64,000 nt of DNA from Verrucomicrobium sp. GAS474 (lineage in GTDB: Bacteria > Verrucomicrobiota > Verrucomicrobiia > Methylacidiphilales > GAS474), in the NCBI RefSeq assembly GCF_900105685.1, contig NZ_LT629781.1:124001-188000 (forward strand), given 5' to 3'. This document shows, one piece after another, positions 35,385 to 43,837 of the stretch (its first letter is position 1; each line of letters starts with the position of its first letter). Below the pieces are notes generated by a model, which did not search any database, was not told the DNA's origin, and saw nothing but the letters and a program-made list of their open reading frames with translations. The position numbers were made by a program, and so were the translations under genes.

Positions 35385-35417
35385 TAAATAGTGTAAAACA
35401 ACTATCGTTTCGCGCAA
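35385..35417 (-). promoter_or_regulatory. Putative promoter of panD
   Basis: TTGCGC (35417-35412), 16 bases, TACACT (35395-35390) within TTACACTATTTA. Only about 14 bases separate the -10 box from the panD ATG, so the transcript would have a leader of about 7 bases and no ribosome-binding site. Confidence 0.45.
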
Positions 35418-35439
35418 GCCGCCAGGTTGAGCGTCCGAA

Positions 35440-35868
35440 CTAGACGCGGGCGTAGTCGAAGATTTCGCCGTCCTTGAAGAAGCGGGCGAGCTCGAGCTTC
35501 GCGTTCTCGGGCGAATCGGAAGCGTGGACGACGTTCACCATGACGTCGACGCCGAAGTCGCCGCGGATCGTGCCGGGGGCGGCCTTCTTCGAGTCGGTCG
35601 GCCCGAGGAGGTCGCGGACCTGGCCGATGGCGTTCTCGCCTTCGAGGGCGAGGGCGATCACCGGGCTCCCCTGCATGAACGACTGGACTTCAGGGAAGAA
35701 AGGCTTCGACGCGATGTGGGCGTAGTGCTCCTTCAGGACGACCTCGCTCAGGGCGATCATCTTCACGCCGCGGATCTTGAGACCGGCCGCCTCGAAGCGT
35801 TTGATCACTTCACCGGCGCGCCCTTTGGTAATGCAATCGGGCTTCAACAAAATCAACGTGGTTTCCAT
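35440..35868 (-). CDS. ndk: Nucleoside diphosphate kinase
   Basis: 142 residues, standard size. It transfers the gamma phosphate of ATP to other nucleoside diphosphates through a phospho-histidine. METTLILLKPDCITKG is the family N-terminus (Lys9 binds phosphate), FMQGSPVIALALEGENAIGQ and GTIRGDFGVDVMVNVVHASD follow, and His115 in VHASDSPENA is the catalytic histidine. Cytoplasmic housekeeping enzyme. It is divergent from trpS with about 100 bases between the starts. Confidence 0.97.
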   Translation of the reverse strand: METTLILLKPDCITKGRAGEVIKRFEAAGLKIRGVKMIALSEVVLKEHYAHIASKPFFPEVQSFMQGSPVIALALEGENAIGQVRDLLGPTDSKKAAPGTIRGDFGVDVMVNVVHASDSPENAKLELARFFKDGEIFDYARV

Positions 35869-35969
35869 AGGAGAAAAGGACGATAGCGGGATTCCCGCGC
35901 CACAAAAGCCTTTTTCTTAAAAACGCGTCAAAACTCGACAAGCCCCGCCTCCTCTCGCATTCTCCCCCG

Positions 35970-36947
35970 ATGCGTGTTTTTTCGGGAGTCCAACCCTCGG
36001 GGGCGCTCCATCTGGGCAACTACTTCGGGATGATCGAGCGGGCCATCGCCTGGCAGGCGAAGGCGTCGGAACCGATCTATTTCGTCGCCGATTACCACGC
36101 CCTCACCAGCGTCTCCGACCCCGCCGCCCTCCGGCAGAGCGTCCGCGAGGTGACCCTCGCCTTCCTCGCCTGCGGCCTCGACCCGAAGAAATCGATCTTC
36201 TTCCGCCAGAGCGCCGTCCCCGAGGTCCACGAGCTCGCGTGGCTCCTCTCCTGCGTCACCCCGATGGGGCTGCTGGAGCGGTGCCACAGCTACAAGGATA
36301 AGACGGCCCGTGGCCTCGCCGCCTCGCACGGCCTCTTCGCCTACCCCGTCCTCATGGCCGCCGATATCCTCCTCTACCAGGCGAACACCGTCCCCGTCGG
36401 CAAGGACCAGAAGCAGCATATCGAGGTGGCGCGGGACATCGCGATGAAGTTCAACGAGCAGTACGGCTCGAAGAGCGATCCCGTCTTCACGATCCCCGAG
36501 CCCGACATCGCCGAGACCGTCGCCGTCGTCCCCGGGACCGACGGGCAGAAGATGTCGAAGTCCTACAAGAACACCCTCGACCTCTTCGGCGACGCGAAGG
36601 CGTTCTCCAAGGCCGTCATGGGGATCAAGACCGACTCGACCGCCGTCGCCGACCCGAAGCCGACCGAGGGTTCGACCCTCGTCGCCCTCCACGCCCTCGT
36701 CTCGACGAAGGAGGAGACCGGGAACTACATCGCCGACATGCAGAAGGGCGGACGGGGCTACGGCGACTACAAGAAGGAGCTGCTGGCGAAGCTCGACGCC
36801 CGCTTCGCCCCGATCCGGGAGAAGCACGCCGAGCTGGCCCGCGATCCGCAGATCATCGACGACGTCCTCGCCGACGGCGCGCGCCGCGCCCGCGCCCTGG
36901 CCGAGGGAACCCTGGCCAAGGCCCGCCGGGCCGTCGGCATCCTCTGA
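35970..36947 (+). CDS. trpS: Tryptophanyl-tRNA synthetase
   Basis: 325 residues, the usual bacterial length. Class I synthetase: FSGVQPSGALHLGNYFGMIE holds the HIGH-like motif (HLGN), and VPGTDGQKMSKSYKNTLDLF the KMSKS motif near residue 195. YFVADYHALTS and the tryptophan pocket region AYPVLMAADILLYQANTVPV are conserved. It charges tRNA-Trp. No ribosome-binding site is evident before the ATG. The gene is followed after ten bases by scpA, so the segregation genes may be cotranscribed with it. Confidence 0.97.
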   Translation: MRVFSGVQPSGALHLGNYFGMIERAIAWQAKASEPIYFVADYHALTSVSDPAALRQSVREVTLAFLACGLDPKKSIFFRQSAVPEVHELAWLLSCVTPMGLLERCHSYKDKTARGLAASHGLFAYPVLMAADILLYQANTVPVGKDQKQHIEVARDIAMKFNEQYGSKSDPVFTIPEPDIAETVAVVPGTDGQKMSKSYKNTLDLFGDAKAFSKAVMGIKTDSTAVADPKPTEGSTLVALHALVSTKEETGNYIADMQKGGRGYGDYKKELLAKLDARFAPIREKHAELARDPQIIDDVLADGARRARALAEGTLAKARRAVGIL

Positions 36948-36957
36948 TCCCATCGCC

Positions 36958-37884
36958 ATGTCCGAGACGCCCGACATCGCCGCCGCCCCCGTCCAGGCCG
37001 AGCTCGACCTCAAGGTCCGCCTTCCCGTCTTCGAGGGGCCCCTCGACCTCCTCCTCTATCTCATCCGCAAGGAGGAGATCGACATCTACCAGATCCCGAT
37101 CGAGAAGATCACCCAGCAGTACCTCGACACGCTCCGCCTGATGCAGCTCCTCGACCTCGAGGTCGCCGGGGAATTCCTCGTCATGGCGGCGACGCTCCTC
37201 CACATCAAGAGCCGGATGCTCCTCCCGCAGGACCAGCAGCCGCCGCTGGAGGAGGACGAGGAGGAGGATCCCCGCTGGGAACTCATCCGGCAGCTCGTCG
37301 AATACAAGAAGTTCAAGGACGCCGCCCACCAGCTCGAGATCCAGAACGCGACGCAGGAGAAGATCTTCCAGCCCGCCTTCAACCCGAAGAGCCTCAACGA
37401 GCAGCTCCAGGCCGCCGGGGCGAAGGGCGTCGAGGCCGGGATCTTCGACCTGATCACCGCCTTCCAGAAAGTCCTCGCCCGCCTCCAGCCGAAGCAGGAG
37501 AGCTACACGGTGATGGAGGAGCGATTCACCGTCAGCGACAAGATCATCCACGTCCAGCAGCTCCTCTCCCAGCGGGAGCGCATCCTCTTCCGCGACCTCT
37601 TCCCCGAGGACGCCGGGCGGACGGAGATCGTCGTCACCTTCCTCGCCCTGCTGGAGCTCATCCGCCTCCATCAGATCACCGCCGTCCAGGACGAGGTCTT
37701 CGGCGAGATTCAACTCGTCAAAGCCGCCCCGGTGTACGAGACTCCCACTCCGTCCGAGGAAGAGCCGGGGGTGGACGCCGTCGAGGTTGAGCCGACTCCC
37801 GCTTCCGCCGAGGACGAGATTCCCGACCCTGTTCCCGATTCCTCCGTCCCCGATTCCGTTCCACCCGAAGCCGAAGCGCCATGA
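36958..37884 (+). CDS. scpA: Segregation and condensation protein A
   Basis: 308 residues. Kleisin subunit of the SMC-ScpA-ScpB condensin. The conserved N-terminal domain reads VFEGPLDLLLYLIRKEEIDI and EVAGEFLVMAATLLHIKSRM (binds the SMC neck). The C-terminal winged-helix (ERILFRDLFPEDAGRTEIVV ... LLELIRLHQITAVQ, near 195-240) binds the SMC head. After residue about 258 there is an unusual acidic, Pro/Glu/Ser-rich tail of about 50 residues. The stop overlaps the scpB start as ATGA. Confidence 0.95.
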   Translation: MSETPDIAAAPVQAELDLKVRLPVFEGPLDLLLYLIRKEEIDIYQIPIEKITQQYLDTLRLMQLLDLEVAGEFLVMAATLLHIKSRMLLPQDQQPPLEEDEEEDPRWELIRQLVEYKKFKDAAHQLEIQNATQEKIFQPAFNPKSLNEQLQAAGAKGVEAGIFDLITAFQKVLARLQPKQESYTVMEERFTVSDKIIHVQQLLSQRERILFRDLFPEDAGRTEIVVTFLALLELIRLHQITAVQDEVFGEIQLVKAAPVYETPTPSEEEPGVDAVEVEPTPASAEDEIPDPVPDSSVPDSVPPEAEAP

Positions 37885-38852
37885 CCGACGACGTCCTCCC
37901 TCCCGAATCCGACATCCCTGCCAATACCGATACCGTCCTCGATATCGACGCCGCGGCTCCCGAGAGCGACGGGGCCGATGCCGCGTCGACGCCCGATCCC
38001 GGCTCCCTGCCCCTCTCGTCCGAGACGTTCACCCCCTCCGGCCCCGTTCCCGCCGACCTCCGCCAGGTCGTCGAGGCGCTGATCTTCGCCTCGTCGAAGG
38101 CCCTCACCGCCCGGCAGCTCCTGAACATCCTCACCCGGAGCAACGAGACCCACGGCGCCGACTTCCATCTCTTCAAGGAAGTCACCGAGGACCAGATCCT
38201 CGACGTCATCGTCCAGCTGAAGGAGGAGTACGCCACCGCCGTCCCTTCCCGGGGCCTCCACCTCCAGCAGATCGCTGGGGGCTTCCGCTTCGGCACCCGG
38301 CCCGAGACCGCCACCTGGGTCCGCCAGCTTTTCGATGAAACCCGGCCCGCGAAGCTGAGTCAGCCTGCATTGGAGACTCTTTCCATCATCGCCTACCGCC
38401 AACCCATCTCCCGCGCCGATGTCGAGGCCGTCCGCGGCGTCGCCATCGACGGCGTCGTCTCGACCCTCCTCGAGCGCCGCCTCATCAAGCTCGCCGGGCG
38501 CTCCGAGGCTCCGGGCCGCCCCCTGCTCTACGAGACGACCCCCGAGTTCCTCGAAACCTTCGGCCTGAAGGCCCTCGACGAGCTGCCGAACGCCGACGAG
38601 CTCCGCCGAATCCCCCTCCCCGTCCAGACTCCCGCCAAGAGTGAAAGTGAAAGCGAGAGCGAGGCGAAGCCCGAGGCGGAAACCGCCGCCGCCACCGAAG
38701 TCCAACCCGACCTGACACCCGAGACGGCGACCGAAACCATCACCGAGACCGTCATCGATCCCGAGACCGAAAGCGCCGAGATCAGCGAGACCGTCGTTGA
38801 AATCGCGCCCGAAGTCCCGACCGGAACCGACGAGACCCATCCTTCCGCCTAG
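37881..38852 (+). CDS. scpB: Segregation and condensation protein B
   Basis: 323 residues; classic ScpB proteins are about 180-200. The conserved core, two winged helices, is about residues 54-240: LRQVVEALIFASSKALTARQ at the start, then LETLSIIAYRQPISRADVEA and VRGVAIDGVVSTLLERRLIK, ending in LLYETTPEFLETFGLKALDE. It is flanked by an acidic N-terminal extension of about 50 residues and a Glu/Thr-rich C-terminal tail of about 75 residues, both low complexity. It partners ScpA in condensin loading. Confidence 0.94.
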   Translation: MTDDVLPPESDIPANTDTVLDIDAAAPESDGADAASTPDPGSLPLSSETFTPSGPVPADLRQVVEALIFASSKALTARQLLNILTRSNETHGADFHLFKEVTEDQILDVIVQLKEEYATAVPSRGLHLQQIAGGFRFGTRPETATWVRQLFDETRPAKLSQPALETLSIIAYRQPISRADVEAVRGVAIDGVVSTLLERRLIKLAGRSEAPGRPLLYETTPEFLETFGLKALDELPNADELRRIPLPVQTPAKSESESESEAKPEAETAAATEVQPDLTPETATETITETVIDPETESAEISETVVEIAPEVPTGTDETHPSA

Positions 38853-38857
38853 GCCCC

Positions 38858-39808
38858 ATGCCCGCCCCGTCCGCCAACCCCGCCGTCCTCACCCCCCTGC
38901 GCAAGGAGATCGAAACGCTCGACCGCCGCATCGTCGCCCTCCTCAACAAGCGCCTCGAGGTCTCGACCCGGATCGGCGCGATGAAACGGGAGCAGAAGAC
39001 CCACAACCACTCCTTCGACGCGAACCGCGAGGAGAGCCTCCTCCGGCTCCTCATCGGAGAGAACCCCGGCCCCCTCTCCGCCGCCAGCCTCCGCGCCATC
39101 TACCGGGAAATCTTCTCCAGCTCCCGCGCCCGCCAATCGCCCCTCACCATCGGCTACCTCGACGGCGACGGCACCCATGACGAGTGCGACCACCACACCC
39201 CCCTCCTCGCCGCCTGCTCCCGCTTCGGCGTCGAGGAGCACTACCGCGCCGTCCCCCGCCCGCAGGCCCTGATCCGCGAGACCGCCTCCGGCCGCCTCAC
39301 CCTCTCCCTGTTCTGCCCCGAGAGCCTCCTCGCCTCGGGCGAGGCCATCGCCAAGGACCTCTACGTCTGCGGCGAGATCGTCCTGAGCCCCGCCATCCCG
39401 CTGGGCAAAGGGAAGGGCAAAGGCAAGGCCGACGCCAAGACGCAGAAGGCCGAACTTCCCTTCTTCCTCCTCACCCGCCGCGAATCGGAACCCGCCTCGA
39501 CCGCCCTCCTTCCCGGCACCCGCCTCCTCTTCCTCGCCACCCGGCTGGGGCAGGCCAAGACCTCGACGGCGAAACTCGCGGCCTGGTGCCGCGCCCGCCG
39601 CGCGCGCCTCCTGATCCAAAAGAACGGAGCGGCCCTCGTCTCCCTCGAGATCGGAACCAAGGGCGCCGCTCCCGCGCCCCTCCCGCAGCTCGAGGAAAGC
39701 CTCCGCGCCGCCCTGGTTGGCTCCCCTCTTTCCTCCAAGAAAAGCAACGCCCCGCGCCTCCTCCTCCTGGGCGCCTACCTCGCCGAAGAGACGGTCACCC
39801 CCGCCTAG
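38858..39808 (+). CDS. Chorismate mutase / degenerate prephenate dehydratase-like (P-protein-like)
   Basis: 316 residues, close to the length of PheA P-proteins. Residues about 8-95 are an AroQ chorismate mutase domain (LRKEIETLDRRIVALLNKRL, IGAMKREQK, REIFSSSRARQ). The rest follows the P-protein plan but is eroded. LTIGYLDGDGTHDECDHHTP corresponds to the start of prephenate dehydratase (normally YLGPxGTxS). LPFFLLTRRESEPAS corresponds to the catalytic T-R-F region with TRR. The last part ends LLLGAYLAEE, like the ACT-domain VLGSYP end. Several dehydratase residues are therefore absent, and mutase activity alone is more plausible. It lies five bases after scpB. No phenylalanine pathway gene is near. 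Confidence 0.7.
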   Translation: MPAPSANPAVLTPLRKEIETLDRRIVALLNKRLEVSTRIGAMKREQKTHNHSFDANREESLLRLLIGENPGPLSAASLRAIYREIFSSSRARQSPLTIGYLDGDGTHDECDHHTPLLAACSRFGVEEHYRAVPRPQALIRETASGRLTLSLFCPESLLASGEAIAKDLYVCGEIVLSPAIPLGKGKGKGKADAKTQKAELPFFLLTRRESEPASTALLPGTRLLFLATRLGQAKTSTAKLAAWCRARRARLLIQKNGAALVSLEIGTKGAAPAPLPQLEESLRAALVGSPLSSKKSNAPRLLLLGAYLAEETVTPA

Positions 39809-39817
39809 GCCCCCACG

Positions 39818-41413
39818 ATGTCCACGCCCGACCAGCCCACCCCCCAGCCGATCAAACCGGCTCCCGTCACCCCTCCCCCGACCTCCGCGCCGAAGCCGAC
39901 GTTGCCCTCCCCCCTCGCGCCGCCCCCTTCCCTCCCTCCCCGCGCCGCCGTCCCGTCGACCCCCGCGCCGATCTCGCTGACGCCGCCTCCCACGAAGGCC
40001 GTCCCTCCGCCCCTCCCCACGCCCCCTCCGGCGGCGCTCGCGAAGCCCGAGCCTGTGAAGCCCGAGCCCGTGAAGCCCGAGCCCGTGAAGCCTGCCCCGG
40101 CTCCTCCCGCCGCGGTCTCGCCCGCGCCGCCCAAGTCCCGGCTTCCCCTCCCCCTTCTCTCCCGGAGCCGCACGACGCGGGAAACCGCCGCATCGATCCC
40201 CGCCGGCCCGTCGACCCCGGTTCCGACCCCGGGCCTTTCGACCGCCGAAGTCCCGGTCTCCCCGGCTCCCGTCACGCCCGCCTCCGCGCCGAAGAAAAAG
40301 AAGCGGATCCCCCCGATCGTCTCCCGCATCCTCGGCTGGATCCTCGCCATCGCGCTGATCGGGGGCCTCGCCTACGGGGCGGTCTATTACCTGCGGCAGA
40401 CCCAGATGCAGGGCATCATCGTCGCCCCCGATTATCTCCTGCCGGAAAAAGTCGCCATCATCCGCGACTTCTCCGGGGACATCTCGGCCCTGCGGGTCGA
40501 GTTCCGCTCCGCCCGCGCCCCCTTCGAGCGCGACCTCGCCGAGAAGGAGCTGAACCTCAAGCGGATCGCGAGCGACCTCGCCGTCGTCGAGCAGCGGAAG
40601 AAGCTCTACCAGCAGGAAGCCGACGCGGCCAATGCCGAGGTCGCCGCCATCCTCGACCGGGCGCGGAACGAGGCCGACGCCGTCTGGAAGAACACCGGCG
40701 GGGCCCTCGACGCCGAATACCAGGCGAAGACCGACGCCTTCATCCAATCCCTCGTCGACCGGGCCGCCGCGATCAAGCTCCCCTTCACGCTCAATCCCGA
40801 CGCCAACCCCCTCCGCTCCCCCGACGTCTGGGCGAACGCCTTCCGCCTCGCCCTCTACAATCCCCCCGCGCCGATCAAGCCGGTGGCAGAGCGCGAGTGG
40901 CTGGAGAAGCAGCTCGCCGAATGGCACGTCTACGAGAAGGGCTATGACGAGCGCCGCACGGCGATCAAGGCGCAGGCCGCCGCGATCCGCAAGGCCGTCT
41001 CCCCGAAGATGGACGAGATCCGCGTCCGGGTCGACAAGGCGGCCGCCGACGTCGCCGCCGCCGAGGCCGACGCCGCCCCCCTGCGGGACGAGCTCGCCAA
41101 CGCGAAGGTCGAGACGGAGGGAGCCCGCACCCGAATCGTCGACCAGCGCGCCTCCTACGTCGCCCAGCTCCAGGACATCCCGAAGCGGAACCTCATCCAA
41201 TCCCTCCCCGTCGACCACCGGGGCCGCTTCCGCTGGGAACACCTCGAGGCCAATGCCCAGTTCCCTCCCGGCAACTATCTCCTGTGGGTCGAATTGAAGA
41301 AGGACGACCAGCCCTACTGGGCCGTCGTCCCCTTCACGATCAAGGAATACCAGCGCCTCAGCCTCGTGCTGAAGCCCGGGGCCTTCGTTCCGGCCCTCGA
41401 CCTGATCAAATAG
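39818..41413 (+). CDS. Proline-rich membrane-anchored protein with coiled coils, function unknown
   Basis: 531 residues. Residues 1-160 are Pro/Ala/Lys-rich and disordered, with a tandem run of KPEPV units near residue 75-90. A basic stretch KKKKRIPPIVS precedes one membrane helix (LGWILAIALIGGLAYGAVYY, about 170-190). The rest, presumed periplasmic, is rich in long Ala/Glu/Arg helices (AEKELNLKRIASDLAVVEQR, KMDEIRVRVDKAAADVAAAE) likely to form coiled coils, ending in a small beta-rich domain (PGNYLLWVELKKDDQPYWAV). I do not recognise a family. The gene directly follows the P-protein-like gene and precedes a transporter; position gives no clear role. Confidence 0.7.
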   Translation: MSTPDQPTPQPIKPAPVTPPPTSAPKPTLPSPLAPPPSLPPRAAVPSTPAPISLTPPPTKAVPPPLPTPPPAALAKPEPVKPEPVKPEPVKPAPAPPAAVSPAPPKSRLPLPLLSRSRTTRETAASIPAGPSTPVPTPGLSTAEVPVSPAPVTPASAPKKKKRIPPIVSRILGWILAIALIGGLAYGAVYYLRQTQMQGIIVAPDYLLPEKVAIIRDFSGDISALRVEFRSARAPFERDLAEKELNLKRIASDLAVVEQRKKLYQQEADAANAEVAAILDRARNEADAVWKNTGGALDAEYQAKTDAFIQSLVDRAAAIKLPFTLNPDANPLRSPDVWANAFRLALYNPPAPIKPVAEREWLEKQLAEWHVYEKGYDERRTAIKAQAAAIRKAVSPKMDEIRVRVDKAAADVAAAEADAAPLRDELANAKVETEGARTRIVDQRASYVAQLQDIPKRNLIQSLPVDHRGRFRWEHLEANAQFPPGNYLLWVELKKDDQPYWAVVPFTIKEYQRLSLVLKPGAFVPALDLIK

Positions 41414-41432
41414 GCTTCCAAATAAAGCCGCT

Positions 41433-42434
41433 ATGGCCGAGGCCAAAGTCCACTGGGTGCGCAGCAACGGCTTCGTCCTGGGACTCGGCCTCGCCGTCGT
41501 CGTCGCCTTCCTCGTGCCTGGCCCCGGCTCCCGCGACGGCCTCCTCCATCCCGAGATCCTGAACAACGTCGGCGTCGCCCTGATCCTCTTCCTCCAGGGC
41601 CTCTCCCTTCCGTTCGAGAAAATCAGGAACAGCCTCGGCCAATGGCGGCTCCACCTCGTCATCCAGGGCTTCACCTTCGTCCTCTTCCCCCTCGTCGGCC
41701 TGCTGCTCGACGCCCTCCTTCCCCGCCTCTGGACCTCGGAGCCGATGGCGATCCGCAGCGGCTTCCTCTACCTCTGCGTCCTTCCCTCCGTCGTCTCCAC
41801 CTCGGTCGTCTTCACCACCACGGCGGGAGGGAACACCGCCGGGGCGCTCTTCAACGCCGCCTTCTCGAACCTCCTCGGCGTCTTCGCCACCCCCGTCCTC
41901 GTCCACTGGCTGATGCAGAGCGCGGGGCACGGGGCGATGCCGCCCTTCGGCCCGCTGCTGCTGAAGATCACCCTCCTCACGCTGATCCCCTTCAGCCTGG
42001 GCGCCGCCCTCCGGCCCCGGCTGCGCGAATGGTTCGACCCGCGCAAGGCGTGGGCCGCCCGGATCAGCAACGCCGTCATCCTCTGCATCGTCTACACGGC
42101 CTTCTGCGACTCGGTGGCGGAACGGATCTGGAGCAAGTACAGCTCCCTCCTCACCGTGCAGATCATCGCCGTCGTGATCGCGCTCTTCGCCGGGATCTCG
42201 TTCCTTGCATGGGGACTCTGCAAGGCGTTGCGATTCGACCGCGCCGACACGATCGCGGCCTACTTCTGCTCGGTGAAGAAGACCCTGGCGATGGGCGTCC
42301 CGCTGGCCGCGCTGATCTTCGGCGCGCGGCCCGATCTCTCCCTGATCCTCCTGCCGATCATGCTCTATCACCCGCTCCAGCTGATCGTGAACGGGATTCT
42401 GGCCAATCAGTTGTCGAAGGGGGCGCGAAGTTGA
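41433..42434 (+). CDS. Bile acid:sodium symporter family protein (SBF-like, YfeH type)
   Basis: 333 residues with ten hydrophobic segments, starting NGFVLGLGLAVVVAFLVPGP. Conserved features of the SBF_like group: GVALILFLQGLSLPFEKIRN after helix 2, VLPSVVSTSVVFTTTAGGNT (cross-over motif of the first half), LFNAAFSNLLGVFATPVLVH, and FCSVKKTLAMGVPLAALIFG (second half). It is an inner-membrane, sodium-dependent secondary transporter of organic anions; the substrate is unknown. The gene lies 19 bases after the preceding one. A copy of the dispersed repeat starts eight bases after its stop. Confidence 0.87.
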   Translation: MAEAKVHWVRSNGFVLGLGLAVVVAFLVPGPGSRDGLLHPEILNNVGVALILFLQGLSLPFEKIRNSLGQWRLHLVIQGFTFVLFPLVGLLLDALLPRLWTSEPMAIRSGFLYLCVLPSVVSTSVVFTTTAGGNTAGALFNAAFSNLLGVFATPVLVHWLMQSAGHGAMPPFGPLLLKITLLTLIPFSLGAALRPRLREWFDPRKAWAARISNAVILCIVYTAFCDSVAERIWSKYSSLLTVQIIAVVIALFAGISFLAWGLCKALRFDRADTIAAYFCSVKKTLAMGVPLAALIFGARPDLSLILLPIMLYHPLQLIVNGILANQLSKGARS

Positions 42435-42441
42435 GGGGCAT

Positions 42442-42545
42442 CCCCTTCGGGGCAGGGTAGAATCGCTTCGCTTCCCTGTACAGCTGGAGGCAACCCGCTT
42501 TAACGCCAAGGAGCGGGCTTCGCCCCTCCTTGAACCTCTCCCGTC
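42442..42545 (+). repeat. Dispersed structured repeat, copy B
   Basis: CCCCTTCGGGG hairpin (42442-42452), the core CCCTGTACAGCTGGAGGC (42474-42491), CCGCTTTAACGCC, then GAGCGGGCTTCGCCCCTCC (42511-42529) with the stem kept by a bulged C, then TTGAACC. It lies between two convergent genes (the symporter and tatA). The gap between the first hairpin and the core is about ten bases longer than in copy A. Confidence 0.75.
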
Positions 42546-42668
42546 AGAGGCGGTAGGAGGAACTGTGACTTCGATCTAAAAGGCGATGCCCCTTCGGAAG
42601 GCGGTACTCAGCTGTTTCTAACGCGCCTGGGAGGAATCACGCGTCCCTGTGCCAGGGAACCGCAGCGG

Positions 42669-42974
42669 TTAGTGCGCGTCCTTCTTCACTTCGGCAGGGG
42701 TCGCCGGAGGCTGGATCGTCTGCTGCGTCGGGAGGGCCGGAGGCACCGCCGAGGTGGCCGGGGTGACGGGGGTCGCCGGGGTCTCATGGATCGAGGTCTT
42801 CACTTCGCGATCGAACTCGTCCTTCGCTTTCTTGAATTCGCCGAGGCTCTTGCCGAGGCCGCGGGCCAGTTCGGGAAGCTTCTTCGCGCCGAAGAGGAGA
42901 ACGAACAGGATGAAGATCCAGAAGAACTCCATGCCGTGGGGAAGCAGGGCGAAAAAGGGCAGCGTCGTGTGCAT
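42669..42974 (-). CDS. tatA: Sec-independent (twin-arginine) translocase subunit TatA/E
   Basis: 101 residues. One N-terminal membrane helix (MEFFWIFILFVLLFGAKKLP) with the conserved F-G-x-K-K-L-P hinge leads into the amphipathic helix ELARGLGKSLGEFKKAKDEF. A Pro/Thr/Ala-rich tail follows. There are 14 residues before the second Met (MEFFWIF), so translation may start there; the longer form is given because it also opens with ATG. TatA forms the export pore for folded proteins. It lies 46 bases downstream of nrtD, whose operon encodes an NrtA with a twin-arginine signal. tatB and tatC are not in the window. Confidence 0.9.
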   Translation of the reverse strand: MHTTLPFFALLPHGMEFFWIFILFVLLFGAKKLPELARGLGKSLGEFKKAKDEFDREVKTSIHETPATPVTPATSAVPPALPTQQTIQPPATPAEVKKDAH

Positions 42975-43020
42975 GAAGGAAAGCTAGCTTACTCGAGGGG
43001 GAAGAACAAGACGGCGTTTT

Positions 43021-43830
43021 CTAATGGTCCGACGGTTTTTGCCCCCGATAGGCCCTCTCTTCCAGGAAGGTGATGAGCTGCATCCGGAGGGTGTAGTAAT
43101 CGGGGTGTTCCATCACGGCCTTCCGGTCGCGGGGCCGGGGAAACGGGACTTCCATCACCTCGCCGACCTCGGCGGCGGGGCCGTTCGTCATCATCACGAT
43201 CCGGTCGGCGAGGAATAGGGCCTCGTCGACATCGTGGGTCACCATGAGGGCGGTCTTCCTGTCCTTCCGCCACAACTCGATGAGGACCTGCTGGAGCTCG
43301 AACTTCGTCAGGCCGTCGAGCATCCCGAAGGGCTCGTCGAGCAGGAGCATCTTCGGCGAGAGGGCGAAGGCCCGCGCGATGCCGACCCGCTGCCGCATCC
43401 CCTGGGAGAGGGCGGCGGGGCGCTGGTCCATCGCCTCGCCGAGGCCGACGAGGGTGAGGTAATACTCGGCGATCTGATGCCGCTCCTCCCGGCTGGCGGT
43501 GTAGAAGACCTGGTCGACGCCGAGGAGGACGTTCTCCCGCGCCGTGAGCCACGGGAGGAGGCAGGGGGACTGGAAGACGATCCCCCGGTCGGGGCCGGGG
43601 CCGACGAGCTCGCGGCCCGCCAGGATCATCCCGCCCGCCGTCGGCTCGTTGAGCCCGGCGACCATCGAGAGGATCGTCGACTTGCCGCAGCCGGAATGGC
43701 CGATGAGGCAGACGAATTCCCCCTTCCGGATCGTCATGTTGAAGTCTTTCACGATCACGGCCTCGCCCTTCGGCGTGGGGTAGATTTTCGTGATCTGGGA
43801 AAGGTCGAGATAGGCGTCGTCGATCATCAT
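43021..43830 (-). CDS. nrtD: Nitrate/bicarbonate-type ABC transporter, ATP-binding protein
   Basis: 269 residues. ATPase of the NrtD/SsuB class: [20 protein letters not shown] (Walker A near residue 43), [20 protein letters not shown] (Q-loop), [20 protein letters not shown] (signature, SQGM for SGGM), [20 protein letters not shown] (Walker B and D-loop) and [20 protein letters not shown] (switch His). It energises uptake through the NrtB permease. Its start lies seven bases after nrtC. Nitrate is the best guess from NrtA; cyanate or bicarbonate remain possible. Confidence 0.87.
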   Translation of the reverse strand: MMIDDAYLDLSQITKIYPTPKGEAVIVKDFNMTIRKGEFVCLIGHSGCGKSTILSMVAGLNEPTAGGMILAGRELVGPGPDRGIVFQSPCLLPWLTARENVLLGVDQVFYTASREERHQIAEYYLTLVGLGEAMDQRPAALSQGMRQRVGIARAFALSPKMLLLDEPFGMLDGLTKFELQQVLIELWRKDRKTALMVTHDVDEALFLADRIVMMTNGPAAEVGEVMEVPFPRPRDRKAVMEHPDYYTLRMQLITFLEERAYRGQKPSDH

Positions 43831-43837
43831 GGGGAAA

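Noticed and set aside
40045-40100. Tandem 15-18-base DNA repeat (KPEPV units) as a mobile or regulatory repeat
   Set aside because: It is a short in-frame tandem repeat within a proline-rich coding region and needs no other explanation.
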